Assembly: GCF_042664895.1 (NCBI RefSeq)
Contig: NZ_JBHTBQ010000011.1
Coordinates: 144,939 to 208,938 of the forward strand
Origin: Iodobacter arcticus
GTDB lineage: Bacteria > Pseudomonadota > Gammaproteobacteria > Burkholderiales > Chitinibacteraceae
Direction of reading: 5' to 3'
Length of the DNA: 64,000 nucleotides
Each line of letters begins with the position of its first letter. Within the stretch, counting starts at the first letter, position 1. Below, piece by piece: positions 44,102 through 51,755 of the stretch. Made by a program: the position numbers and the translations under genes. The notes beneath the pieces were generated by a model, which ran no database searches, was not told where the DNA came from, and saw only the letters and a program-made list of their open reading frames with translations.

Positions 44102-44455
44102 ATGCTTCCAACGGTACACACAATGACCCCTCAACAAATCCTCGTCATGCGTGAAGCGGCGCATGGCGCAACCCGTATTTTAAAAGTCATGGCAAATGAA
44201 GATCGGCTCTTGCTGCTCTGCCAGATGGTAGACAGCGAGAAATGCGTTTCAGACTTTGAAGCCTTGCTCGACATCCGCCAACCCACACTATCCCAGCAAC
44301 TCACCGTATTGCGCAAAGAAGGGCTGGTCAACACGCGCCGGGAAGGCAAACGCATTTATTACAGCTTAGCCAGTGCCGAAGTACAACAACTGCTTGAAGT
44401 GCTCTACGACCTTTACTGCCCAATCGATCTCAAGGAAATCCCCGATGCAAATTGA
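44102..44455 (+). CDS. bigR: ArsR/SmtB-family persulfide sensor, BigR/SqrR-like
   Basis: 117 residues. Winged helix-turn-helix repressor: LKVMANEDRLLLLCQMV, then the recognition part IRQPTLSQQLTVLRKEGLVNTRREGKRIYYSL. The two cysteines Cys40 and Cys106 have the same 66-residue spacing as the redox pair of BigR (42/108) and SqrR (41/107), which forms a polysulfide bridge to release DNA. Cys48 is extra. No clear ribosome binding site stands before either ATG (44102 or 44123), which fits a leaderless mRNA. It precedes the YeeE gene with an 11-bp overlap. Confidence 0.88.
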   Translation: MLPTVHTMTPQQILVMREAAHGATRILKVMANEDRLLLLCQMVDSEKCVSDFEALLDIRQPTLSQQLTVLRKEGLVNTRREGKRIYYSLASAEVQQLLEVLYDLYCPIDLKEIPDAN

Positions 44456-44876
44456 CTGGATTCATTTCACCCCGTGGAGCGCCTTGCTGGGCGGGGCATT
44501 ACTTGGGCTAGCCAGTGGATTACTTGCGCTGCTAGCCGGGAAAATCGCAGGAATCAGCGGCATTTTAGGCGGTTTACTTAGCTCGCACTCCAGCAAAGAG
44601 ATGGCATGGCGCAGCTCTTTTTTAATCGGCCTGCTCTTAACACCCTTGCTTTGGCTGGTATTTAACTCCCCTGCAGACATCCAGATTAGCGCCAATATAC
44701 CCACGCTCATTATTGCTGGGCTGTTGGTTGGCATTGGCACCCGCTATAGCAATGGCTGCACCAGTGGTCATGGCGTTTGCGGCTTATCCCGGCTTTCGAT
44801 TCGATCACTGGCCGCCGTAGCCAGCTTTATGGGTGCAGGATTTATCACCGTGCTGATTGCACGCCACTTATTCTGA
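44445..44876 (+). CDS. YeeE/YedE (DUF395) transporter, first half
   Basis: 143 residues from the ATG at 44445 (AAGGAAATCCCCG upstream). Four to five membrane helices and the family signature RYSNGCTSGHGVCGLSRLS, whose cysteine is thought to take part in sulfur-compound transport. In bigR-type loci this protein and its partner (PmpA/PmpB) are a pair of half-transporters for sulfur species. It overlaps the sensor gene by 11 bp, and 7 bp separate it from the next gene. Confidence 0.88.
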   Translation: MQIDWIHFTPWSALLGGALLGLASGLLALLAGKIAGISGILGGLLSSHSSKEMAWRSSFLIGLLLTPLLWLVFNSPADIQISANIPTLIIAGLLVGIGTRYSNGCTSGHGVCGLSRLSIRSLAAVASFMGAGFITVLIARHLF

Positions 44877-44883
44877 GGCCAAG

Positions 44884-45300
44884 ATGCTTAAATTAATTGC
44901 TTTACTCTCAGGGCTATTATTTAGCTTAGGGCTGATTATTTCCGGCATGGTGAACCCCGCCAAGGTGATTGGATTTCTTGATCTGGCAGGCCAGTGGGAC
45001 CCCAGCCTTGCCCTTGTTATGGCCGGCGCCATTGCTACAGCCACACCCTTTTTTATCTGGTCAAAAAGCCGCAAGCAGACCTTACTGACCCATGAAAAAA
45101 TGTCCCTGCCCGATAGTAAAATCATCGACCGCACCCTGATTGGCGGCAGCATTTTGTTTGGCATTGGCTGGGGCTTAGCGGGCATTTGCCCGGGGCCGGG
45201 CATTGTTGCGCTAGCGATGGGCGAAGCCAAAGCGTTTATTTTTGTCATTGCCATGCTTGTGGGCATGTTTATTTTTACCCTACTGCCTAAGAAGCCATGA
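44884..45300 (+). CDS. YeeE/YedE-like (DUF6691) transporter, second half
   Basis: 138 residues from the ATG at 44884 (GAGG six bases upstream); a longer frame from 44857 overlaps the previous gene. Membrane helices carry SGMVNPAKVIGFLDLAGQWDPSLA near the start and GWGLAGICPGPGIVAL with a conserved cysteine near the end. It pairs with the preceding protein. It overlaps the SulP gene by 4 bp. Confidence 0.87.
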   Translation: MLKLIALLSGLLFSLGLIISGMVNPAKVIGFLDLAGQWDPSLALVMAGAIATATPFFIWSKSRKQTLLTHEKMSLPDSKIIDRTLIGGSILFGIGWGLAGICPGPGIVALAMGEAKAFIFVIAMLVGMFIFTLLPKKP

Positions 45301-47003
45301 GTAAACTCAAGTCGCTAAGCAAGCTGCTGCCTATTTTGCATTGGCTACCGCTTTATCAAAGGAAAACCTTTATCGGGGATTTGGGAGCCAGTTTAATTGT
45401 GGCCGTTTTACTTATCCCCCAAAGTCTGGCCTACGCCCTATTGGCAGGATTGCCACCGCAAGCAGGTATTTACGCCAGTATTTTGCCGCTAGTGGTCTAT
45501 GCCTTTTTTGCCAGCAGCATGGTGCAGTCTGTTGGCCCGATGGCAATTAGCGCAGCCATGACCGCCAGCGCACTCGCCCCCTTAGCGGCCATTGGCTCGC
45601 CAGAATACAGCGTGCTGGCAGCCAGCCTTGCTTTACTTTCCGGGCTTTTTTTAGCACTACTGGGCTTGCTGCGGCTTGGTTTTATCACGCAACTTTTATC
45701 CCACCCCGTCATCAATGGCTTTACTAGCGGTGCCGCCATTTTGATTATTGTCGGGCAAATCGGCCCCCTACTCGGCATACGACTTGAGGGCGAGCATCTG
45801 GGGCAATTACTCTGGCAACTTAGCCATGCCCTGCCCCAAATCCAAGTTTTTGGATTAGTTTGCCTAGTATTACTTTGGCTGGCCGGCCGACCTCTGACTC
45901 AATTACTCAGCAAAATAAGCTACGGCGCAGTCCTCGCCAAATTAAGTCCGCTCTTACTGATGCTGATCATAAGCGCTGCCGCGTATTTTTTAAAAATCAA
46001 CACACCGCTCACAGGCTCTTTTAGCAGCAGTATGCCCCGCTTATTTTGGCCAGTGCTCAATCAAAGCACGTTTAACCAGCTTTGGCTCCCCGCCATCACC
46101 ATCGGCCTAGCCGGCTTTTTGCAAAGCATTACCATCGCCCAAAGTTTGGCCTTAAAAGCCAAACGTAGCGTCGATAGCAATCAAGAATTAATCGGCCTGG
46201 GCGCCGCCAATATTGCCGCAGCGGCCAGCGGGGGGTTTCCGGTAAACGGCGGATTTTCCCGCACTGCCGTCAATGCCGCATCGGGTGCCAACACGCCATT
46301 AGCAGGCGTAATGACAGCCCTATGGATTGCCCTTGCCGCATCTTGGCTCAGTGATTACTTAGCGCTTATCCCGCAATCACTGCTTGCGGCAACCATTATT
46401 CTGGTCGCCATTCGCCTCATTGATTTTGATTTTTTAATTCGCAGCTGGCGCTACGACTGGCGTGATGGCGCGGCCTTTGCCTGTACCGTACTTGCTGTTT
46501 TAGCCTTGGGTGTGATGCAGGGTATTCTGGCAGGGGTTGGATTATCTCTTTTGCTCTTTCTATATCGCAGCAGCCAGCCGCATATTGCGGTAGTTGGCCG
46601 AATTGCCGGCACAGAGCATTACCGCAATATCAATCGCTTTAACACGCAAACAAACGATCATATTGTGGCCGTGCGAATTGATGAGAGTCTTTACTTTGGC
46701 AACAGCGCCAAAATACAAGCCGAGCTGATGCACATTTTAGAAAAAGCCCCTAAAACCCAGCACCTCGTCTTGATTCTGTCGGCCGTAAATAGCATCGACT
46801 ACAGCGCCATGCAGGCGATTGGCCTGCTGCAAGAAAATTTACGCGCAAACCAAATTAAAATTCACCTGAGCGACGTCAAAGGGCCGGTCATGGATCACTT
46901 ATTACGCAGTGAGATGCTGAGCACGCTGGATGGGAAGATCTTTCTAAGCGCCCACTTAGCCATGCAGGCTTTAAGTGGAGAGAACGAGGATTTTTCGATT
47001 TAA
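45297..47003 (+). CDS. SulP-family anion permease with STAS domain
   Basis: 568 residues. Ten to twelve membrane helices with the SulP signature near the start (AVLLIPQSLAYALLAGLPPQAGIYAS) and VNGGFSRTAVNAASGANTPLAG. A cytoplasmic STAS domain (about residues 440-560, LVLILSAVNSIDYSAMQAI) ends it. SulP members carry sulfate, bicarbonate or other anions. In this operon, with a persulfide sensor and oxidation enzyme, export of sulfite or sulfate is the inferred role. It is the last gene of bigR-yeeE-yeeE-sulP. Confidence 0.9.
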   Translation: MSKLKSLSKLLPILHWLPLYQRKTFIGDLGASLIVAVLLIPQSLAYALLAGLPPQAGIYASILPLVVYAFFASSMVQSVGPMAISAAMTASALAPLAAIGSPEYSVLAASLALLSGLFLALLGLLRLGFITQLLSHPVINGFTSGAAILIIVGQIGPLLGIRLEGEHLGQLLWQLSHALPQIQVFGLVCLVLLWLAGRPLTQLLSKISYGAVLAKLSPLLLMLIISAAAYFLKINTPLTGSFSSSMPRLFWPVLNQSTFNQLWLPAITIGLAGFLQSITIAQSLALKAKRSVDSNQELIGLGAANIAAAASGGFPVNGGFSRTAVNAASGANTPLAGVMTALWIALAASWLSDYLALIPQSLLAATIILVAIRLIDFDFLIRSWRYDWRDGAAFACTVLAVLALGVMQGILAGVGLSLLLFLYRSSQPHIAVVGRIAGTEHYRNINRFNTQTNDHIVAVRIDESLYFGNSAKIQAELMHILEKAPKTQHLVLILSAVNSIDYSAMQAIGLLQENLRANQIKIHLSDVKGPVMDHLLRSEMLSTLDGKIFLSAHLAMQALSGENEDFSI

Positions 47004-47025
47004 ATAGAAGGCCCCAACCCTAAAC

Positions 47026-47141
47026 CTGTAGACACAGAGATAAGTGAGAACACAGAGCACACAGAGAAAAGCTAAATGCCTTAATCCCTTAAGGTTTTCT
47101 CAGTGTGCTGCTTTTTAACTCTATGTTCTCTGTGTCTACAG
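47026..47141. repeat. 116-bp imperfect palindrome rich in ACACAGAG
   Basis: CTGTAGACACAGAGA (47026-47040) and TCTCTGTGTCTACAG (47127-47141) are perfect 15-bp arms. Inside, CACAGAGCACACAGAGAAAA is partly mirrored by TTTTCTCAGTGTGCTG. It fills the gap between the convergent genes sulP and the motB-like gene and may stop transcription from both sides. A related ACACAGAG segment stands near 59055. Confidence 0.65.
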
Positions 47142-47173
47142 ATCTTTTTGCTTTTAAGTGGGTGAACCCTAGT

Positions 47174-47986
47174 TTATTTAGGAGCAGGGGAAGCGGGCGC
47201 TGGTTTGGCCTCGTTTCCTAGGGGCAGCACGGCGACTTCGTCTTTATTATCGGCCAAGATATTCAGCGTAACGCGGCGATTGCTGGCCCGCCCTTCTGGT
47301 GTGTCATTACTGACTTGTGGCCGGAACTCGCCATAACCAATCGCCACCAAACGCTGTGGCGCCACCCCCACATCCACAAACAATCGCACCACGCTAGCGG
47401 CACGGGCGGCCGATAGTTCCCAATTAGAAGGAAACTGCCCAGAACGCATCGCTTGGTTGTCGGTATTGCCTTCAATTTGGATTAAGTTATCAGTATTTTT
47501 AACCATCTCAGCCACCGCAATCAAGGCAGTGGCCGATTCGGTATGTAAATCTGCTTTTGCTGTATCAAATAGCACAGAATCGCTGATTTCAACGGCAATG
47601 CCGCGCTTGGATTGAGTTACCCGTACCTTGCCCTGATCAATCAGCGCGCCGAGCGATTTTTTCAAATCCCCTGCCATGCCCTGCATTTTTTGCGTTTGCT
47701 CGGCAAGCTTCGGGCTAGGTGTAGGCGTCGAAACCACATTCAGCACCACCAGCTTATCTGGCACACCCGCCACAGACTGATTCTGTTTGATCACTTCCTT
47801 GCTGGTTGGCGTTTGCTTAAAAGCATCAATCATTGAATTAGACAAAACTTTGTACTTGCCTTCATTCACCGAAGAAATAGCGTACATCACCACAAAAAAA
47901 GCAAACAACAGGGTAATAAAATCAGCATACGACACTAGCCAGCGCTCGTGGTTTTCATGCTCCTCGGGCCTGCGTTTACGTGCCAT
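47174..47986 (-). CDS. MotB/MotD-like flagellar stator protein
   Basis: 270 residues. The B subunit of a stator unit, tethered to peptidoglycan. WLVSYADFITLLFAFFVVMY contains the membrane helix with the proton-binding Asp22. A plug/linker region follows, then an OmpA-like peptidoglycan-binding domain (about residues 150-245, with IEGNTDNQAM and NWELSAARAASVVRL). No motA/motC-like gene lies next to it, although these proteins need an A subunit. AAGGAA lies seven bases before the start. It is about 100 bp downstream of sppA. Confidence 0.88.
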   Translation of the reverse strand: MARKRRPEEHENHERWLVSYADFITLLFAFFVVMYAISSVNEGKYKVLSNSMIDAFKQTPTSKEVIKQNQSVAGVPDKLVVLNVVSTPTPSPKLAEQTQKMQGMAGDLKKSLGALIDQGKVRVTQSKRGIAVEISDSVLFDTAKADLHTESATALIAVAEMVKNTDNLIQIEGNTDNQAMRSGQFPSNWELSAARAASVVRLFVDVGVAPQRLVAIGYGEFRPQVSNDTPEGRASNRRVTLNILADNKDEVAVLPLGNEAKPAPASPAPK

Positions 47987-48009
47987 GCTGAATTCCTTTT
48001 CAAGGTGAA

Positions 48010-48081
48010 GGTGGGTACGTTTCTATGCCCACGCGTACAAGCAAATAGTCTAGAACGCGTGGGCACAAAAATGTGCCCACC
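48010..48081. repeat. Palindromic intergenic element, GGTGGG...CCCACC type
   Basis: 27-bp arms at 48010-48036 and 48055-48081 pair with four mismatches around an 18-nt loop (GTGGGTACG, ATGCCCACGCGT / ACGCGTGGGCA, GTGCCCACC). It lies in the 102-bp gap between sppA and the motB-like gene, both on the minus strand. As RNA it would form a very stable hairpin, possibly ending the rluC-sppA transcript. Confidence 0.65.
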
Positions 48082-48088
48082 CTACACA

Positions 48089-49021
48089 TTACTTCAACTG
48101 CACATTAAACTCAGAGACCAGCTTATTCGCAGCTGATACACCAATCTGACGCGCCAAACGATCTGCATAGCTAGGCCGCGGCGTAAAATCAACGATCTCT
48201 TTGGCTTTAACTACATCACGCGCCACGCTATCTACTGAGCCTAAAGCATCGACCAAGCCCATCTTGATGCTGGCAGCACCACTCCATACAAGGCCGGAAA
48301 AGAGATCAGGATTATCAGCCAGCTTATTACCACGCCCTGCTTTAACCACGCCAATAAACTGCTGATGAATTTCATCGAGCATCACTTGCGCTTTATCACG
48401 CTGGACCTGGCTCATCGGTGAATAAGGATCTAAAAATCCTTTATTCGCACCGGCAGTTAACAGACGGCGCTCAACACCTAGTTTTTCCATCACACCACTA
48501 AAACCAAAGCCATCCATCAATACGCCGATCGAGCCCACCATTGAGGCTTTATCTGCATAAATCTTGTCTGCTCCTGCTGCTGCGTAGTAGCAACCTGAAG
48601 CGCAGATTTCTTCGATCACCACATAAAAAGGGATCTTCGGATGCAGCTTTTTCAAGCGTGCAATTTCATCGGCCATCATCCCTGCCTGCACAGGGCTGCC
48701 ACCGGGGCTATTGGCCTGCAAGATTACGGCCTTGGTGTTTTTATCTTCAAATGCCGCGGTTAAGCCTTCGATCAAGGTGGAAGCATCCGCCTCACCTCCC
48801 GCAGAAATCGCACCCTCCAGACGAACCACGGCCGTATGCGGGCCAGTCAGCTCATCCCCCGCCTTACCGCCAATCCAGCCCATGCTCACAGCCAAAATCA
48901 TGATCACAATGCTAAAGGCCAGCAATCTAAAAAAGATATTCCAGCGGCGTGCGCTACGGCGCTCTTTAATACCGGCATGCAGCAAACTTTGTAATTGTTC
49001 GCGTTCCCAAGATTCATTCAT
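48089..49021 (-). CDS. sppA: Signal peptide peptidase SppA-type (S49) protease
   Basis: 310 residues. Inner-membrane serine protease that degrades cleaved signal peptides. One membrane helix (about residues 31-50). The S49 core has ILQANSPGGSPVQAG, the nucleophile Ser164 in MVGSIGVLMDGFG and the general-base Lys194 in TAGANKGFLDPYSP. The size fits the short, single-domain type. It overlaps the Rieske gene by 8 bp. Confidence 0.92.
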   Translation of the reverse strand: MNESWEREQLQSLLHAGIKERRSARRWNIFFRLLAFSIVIMILAVSMGWIGGKAGDELTGPHTAVVRLEGAISAGGEADASTLIEGLTAAFEDKNTKAVILQANSPGGSPVQAGMMADEIARLKKLHPKIPFYVVIEEICASGCYYAAAGADKIYADKASMVGSIGVLMDGFGFSGVMEKLGVERRLLTAGANKGFLDPYSPMSQVQRDKAQVMLDEIHQQFIGVVKAGRGNKLADNPDLFSGLVWSGAASIKMGLVDALGSVDSVARDVVKAKEIVDFTPRPSYADRLARQIGVSAANKLVSEFNVQLK

Positions 49022-49364
49022 GCTGTTCCTCGATCAAATAAACTTGATTCGCGTATTCACGAACCGGCAAAGAAATAAGCTTGCGGCCGGAGCAAGGCCC
49101 GCCCAAGCAAAGACCTGTATTTGGCGCGTAATATGCGCCATGTGTAGAACAAACCAGCCAGGAGTGAGAATAATCGAAAAAATCCCCCGGGTTAAAATCC
49201 AGCTCAATCGGAATATGCGCACACTCGTTAATATAAGCGTAAACACCGCCATCATATCGAAACACAAAGGCACTGCGCTCACGCCCTCCCCATTGCAAGG
49301 TAAAACGCTGCGCCAAGCCCCGTTCAAGCAAATCTTGGCTTTGACACAATACCCGCTCAGGCAT
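49014..49364 (-). CDS. Rieske [2Fe-2S] protein
   Basis: 116 residues. A single Rieske domain with CAHIP and CSTHGAYY, the two Cys-x-His pairs that hold the cluster. It lacks the catalytic domain of Rieske oxygenases, so it could be an electron carrier or regulatory subunit. Its position in rluC-HAD-Rieske-sppA is common in betaproteobacteria, but no function has been shown to my knowledge. It overlaps both neighbours (8 bp each). Confidence 0.87.
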   Translation of the reverse strand: MPERVLCQSQDLLERGLAQRFTLQWGGRERSAFVFRYDGGVYAYINECAHIPIELDFNPGDFFDYSHSWLVCSTHGAYYAPNTGLCLGGPCSGRKLISLPVREYANQVYLIEEQHE

Positions 49365-50013
49365 TGAGCAAAATCCAATCTTTTAAAGCATGGAAATCAT
49401 CAAAATGCGCCAGCGGCTTACACGTCAGCAACTCAGGCAATTTATGCGCACCATAAGTCAGCGCCACACTTTGCGTTCCCGCATTCTGTGCCAGCTGTAA
49501 ATCATGCGTGGTATCGCCAATCATCAAGGCACGGCTCGCATCTATATGACACTTATCTAAAATGTAATGCAGCATCGCCGGATGAGGCTTAGAAAACGCT
49601 TCATCTGCTGTTCGGGTCACTTTAAAAAAGCCCCCCAAACCGGTGGATGCCAAGACGCGGTCTAACCCCGCTCTGGACTTACCCGTTGCCACCGCCAGCT
49701 GAAATCCTGCCTCAATAAAAAGCGGCAAAGATTCCATCACTCCGTCGTACAAAGTCACTTCCTGATCCTGGGCCAGATAATGACGACGATAGATATTCAC
49801 CACTTCAGTGATTTGTTCAGGCTTTGCATCCGGGGCAAGATATTGCATTGCCTCTTGCATGCCATAGCCAATCACATAGCGAGCCTCTATATCTGTCGGC
49901 ACCGCAAGGCCCACATCGGCAAACGCCGATTGAATGGCACGGGCAATGGTGCCGGTGGAATCCATCAAGGTGCCATCCCAATCAAACACCAGCAAATCAA
50001 ACTGCTTAGGCAT
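49357..50013 (-). CDS. HAD-family phosphatase, Gph-like
   Basis: 218 residues from the ATG at 50013; the longer frame is an overlap with rluC. The nucleophile motif FDWDGTLMDSTG starts it, then VATGKSRAGLDR, KPHPAMLHYIL and MIGDTTHDLQLAQNAG. The pattern matches phosphoglycolate phosphatase-like enzymes. The substrate is not certain. It overlaps rluC by 8 bp and the Rieske gene by 8 bp. Confidence 0.87.
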   Translation of the reverse strand: MPKQFDLLVFDWDGTLMDSTGTIARAIQSAFADVGLAVPTDIEARYVIGYGMQEAMQYLAPDAKPEQITEVVNIYRRHYLAQDQEVTLYDGVMESLPLFIEAGFQLAVATGKSRAGLDRVLASTGLGGFFKVTRTADEAFSKPHPAMLHYILDKCHIDASRALMIGDTTHDLQLAQNAGTQSVALTYGAHKLPELLTCKPLAHFDDFHALKDWILLNA

Positions 50014-50962
50014 GCGTTTTCTCAAGTAGGTCAATATAAGATTGTAATTCAGGCGGCAAAGGCGCTTCCAGCTCCAAAGGCTTACCTGTGATCGGGTGAT
50101 CAACGATTAATCGCCAAGCATGTAAAAACATGCGCCGCAGCCCCTGTCTTGGCAAGATTTTATTTAAGGCAAAGTCACCATACTTTTCATCGCCCAAAAT
50201 AGGGTGCTCGCTGGCCGCCAGATGCACCCGAATTTGATGCGTTCGGCCGGTTTTAAGCTCACACTCAAGCAAAGAGCAATCTTTCCATACCTTACGACGA
50301 TTCACCACGGTATGTGAAATTTTTCCTTCAGGTGAAACACGCACACGGCGCTCGCCTTCAGCTGTGTTGTATTTCAGCAAAGAAAACTTAACATGACTGC
50401 GCGGATTCTCCCACACACCTTTCACCAAAGCCAAGTATCGCTTATCGATGCGGTGATTATCACGCAAGGCATCTTGCAGCACCGTCAGCGCAGAGCGCTT
50501 TTTGGCCACCATTAAAATACCTGAGGTTTCTCTATCCAGCCGATGTACTAATTCCAAAAATTTGGCTTGCGGGCGCTGGGCACGAATCAACTCAATCAAG
50601 CCAAAGCTCACACCAGAGCCGCCATGCACAGCCAAACCTGCAGGCTTATTCAGAATAAGAATTGCATCATCTTCAAAGATAATTGGAATATCAATCCGGT
50701 GTGAGGCCGCCACCGCAGGCGCTGCGTCTGGCTTTTCTGCCACGCGCACCGGAGGCAAGCGCAAAATATCGCCGGCAACGATGCGATAAGTCACATCACT
50801 ACGGCCTTTATTTACGCGTACTTCACCACTACGCACAATGCGATAAACATGACTTTTGGGTACGCCCTTGAGGTGTTTTAACAAAAAATTATCCAGCCTT
50901 TGGCCGGCATCTTCTTCGTCCACAGTCAGGAACGTGACGGATGCTTTGCTACTGCCCTTCAT
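50006..50962 (-). CDS. rluC: Ribosomal large subunit pseudouridine synthase C
   Basis: 318 residues. Modifies 23S rRNA uridines (955, 2504 and 2580 in E. coli). An N-terminal S4 domain (GQRLDNFLLKHLKGVPKSHVYRIV, GEVRVNKGR) is followed by the RluA-type catalytic domain with the active-site Asp in HRLDRETSGILMVAKK. TGRTHQIRVHLA and HPILGDEKYGD follow. It is divergent from rne, as in E. coli and many other bacteria, and heads the rluC-HAD-Rieske-sppA unit. Confidence 0.94.
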   Translation of the reverse strand: MKGSSKASVTFLTVDEEDAGQRLDNFLLKHLKGVPKSHVYRIVRSGEVRVNKGRSDVTYRIVAGDILRLPPVRVAEKPDAAPAVAASHRIDIPIIFEDDAILILNKPAGLAVHGGSGVSFGLIELIRAQRPQAKFLELVHRLDRETSGILMVAKKRSALTVLQDALRDNHRIDKRYLALVKGVWENPRSHVKFSLLKYNTAEGERRVRVSPEGKISHTVVNRRKVWKDCSLLECELKTGRTHQIRVHLAASEHPILGDEKYGDFALNKILPRQGLRRMFLHAWRLIVDHPITGKPLELEAPLPPELQSYIDLLEKTHA

Positions 50963-51755
50963 CTTGACTTATACTCTCCGCACGCCACAACCCAGAAGGT
51001 TGTAGCAGGTTGGCCGAAGCGATAAAAACGCAACGGCAACGATTACCGCAAGGGCTTGTTTTGACAAGGGACTTTTAATTACCCGCTTCAAACAAGCACT
51101 GCGCAAGGTGGCTAAGGCCACTTTTAGATCCCGCTCTTAAAGCAATACTGCAGGGCGATACAGTCGGCGATTACCTTCCCGCCGTAGAGTAAAAACACTC
51201 TACGCCTCCCAACTGGCACAAAAAGCCAGTCTTAGTAAAACAGGGAGCGCAAGCGCGGGGCTCGCCTATCTGCCGTCAGGCTTATGCAACAAGTTCCGGG
51301 AAGCGGTTATCTCGCTCACCGCAAAAAGCAGCGATGGTAATTGATTTGTATATATAAAGCACTCATCGGATTCTTATTAGCGTACTGGCCTACTTTTACA
51401 AAAAGACAAGTAAAAACGCCGGTATGGTACGTTCGGCAGCTAAGCACCTTGTAATGGCCTTCTAAAAAAAAGGTGAGAGAAGAATAAAAACCAGCAAGAA
51501 AAGCTGACTCAAATCCTTGTTAATCTTTATCTAACAAGGATTTTAGGCCGATTTCCGAGGCTAGGTATGAACTTCACCGCCGTTTTGTAGGCCACTGTAA
51601 ATAATTGCATGGAGTAGCCTCTCCCCCGCGCCACCAATACTTCCTGATTAAGGATACGGGCACACATGATTAAGCCTTTATCTCAATCTTGCCGGATGCG
51701 CTGGGCTTGCCAGAACCTAATTCCTGCCGCGTGAGTGCGAGCCGGAGCATTTTTT
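50963..51755 (+). promoter_or_regulatory. Long structured leader region of the RNase E gene
   Basis: About 790 bp between rluC and rne with several stable stems: ACAACC/GGTTGT (50987-51003), GCTTGTTT with AAACAAGC (about 51055-51098), GTGGC/GCCAC (about 51108-51121), GTAGAGT/ACTCTAC (about 51184-51203), and AAATCCTTGTTA/TAACAAGGATTT (51511-51543). RNase E limits its own mRNA through its leader in E. coli. Such a role is likely here, but I do not recognise any described structure. The promoters for rne and rluC also lie here. Confidence 0.6.
51511..51543 (+). terminator. Terminator-like hairpin inside the rne leader
   Basis: AAATCCTTGTTA (51511-51522) and TAACAAGGATTT (51532-51543) form a perfect 12-bp stem with a 9-nt loop, followed by TAGGCC. 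The short T run (four T) suggests partial termination or an RNase E recognition stem 210 nt upstream of the start codon. Confidence 0.6.
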
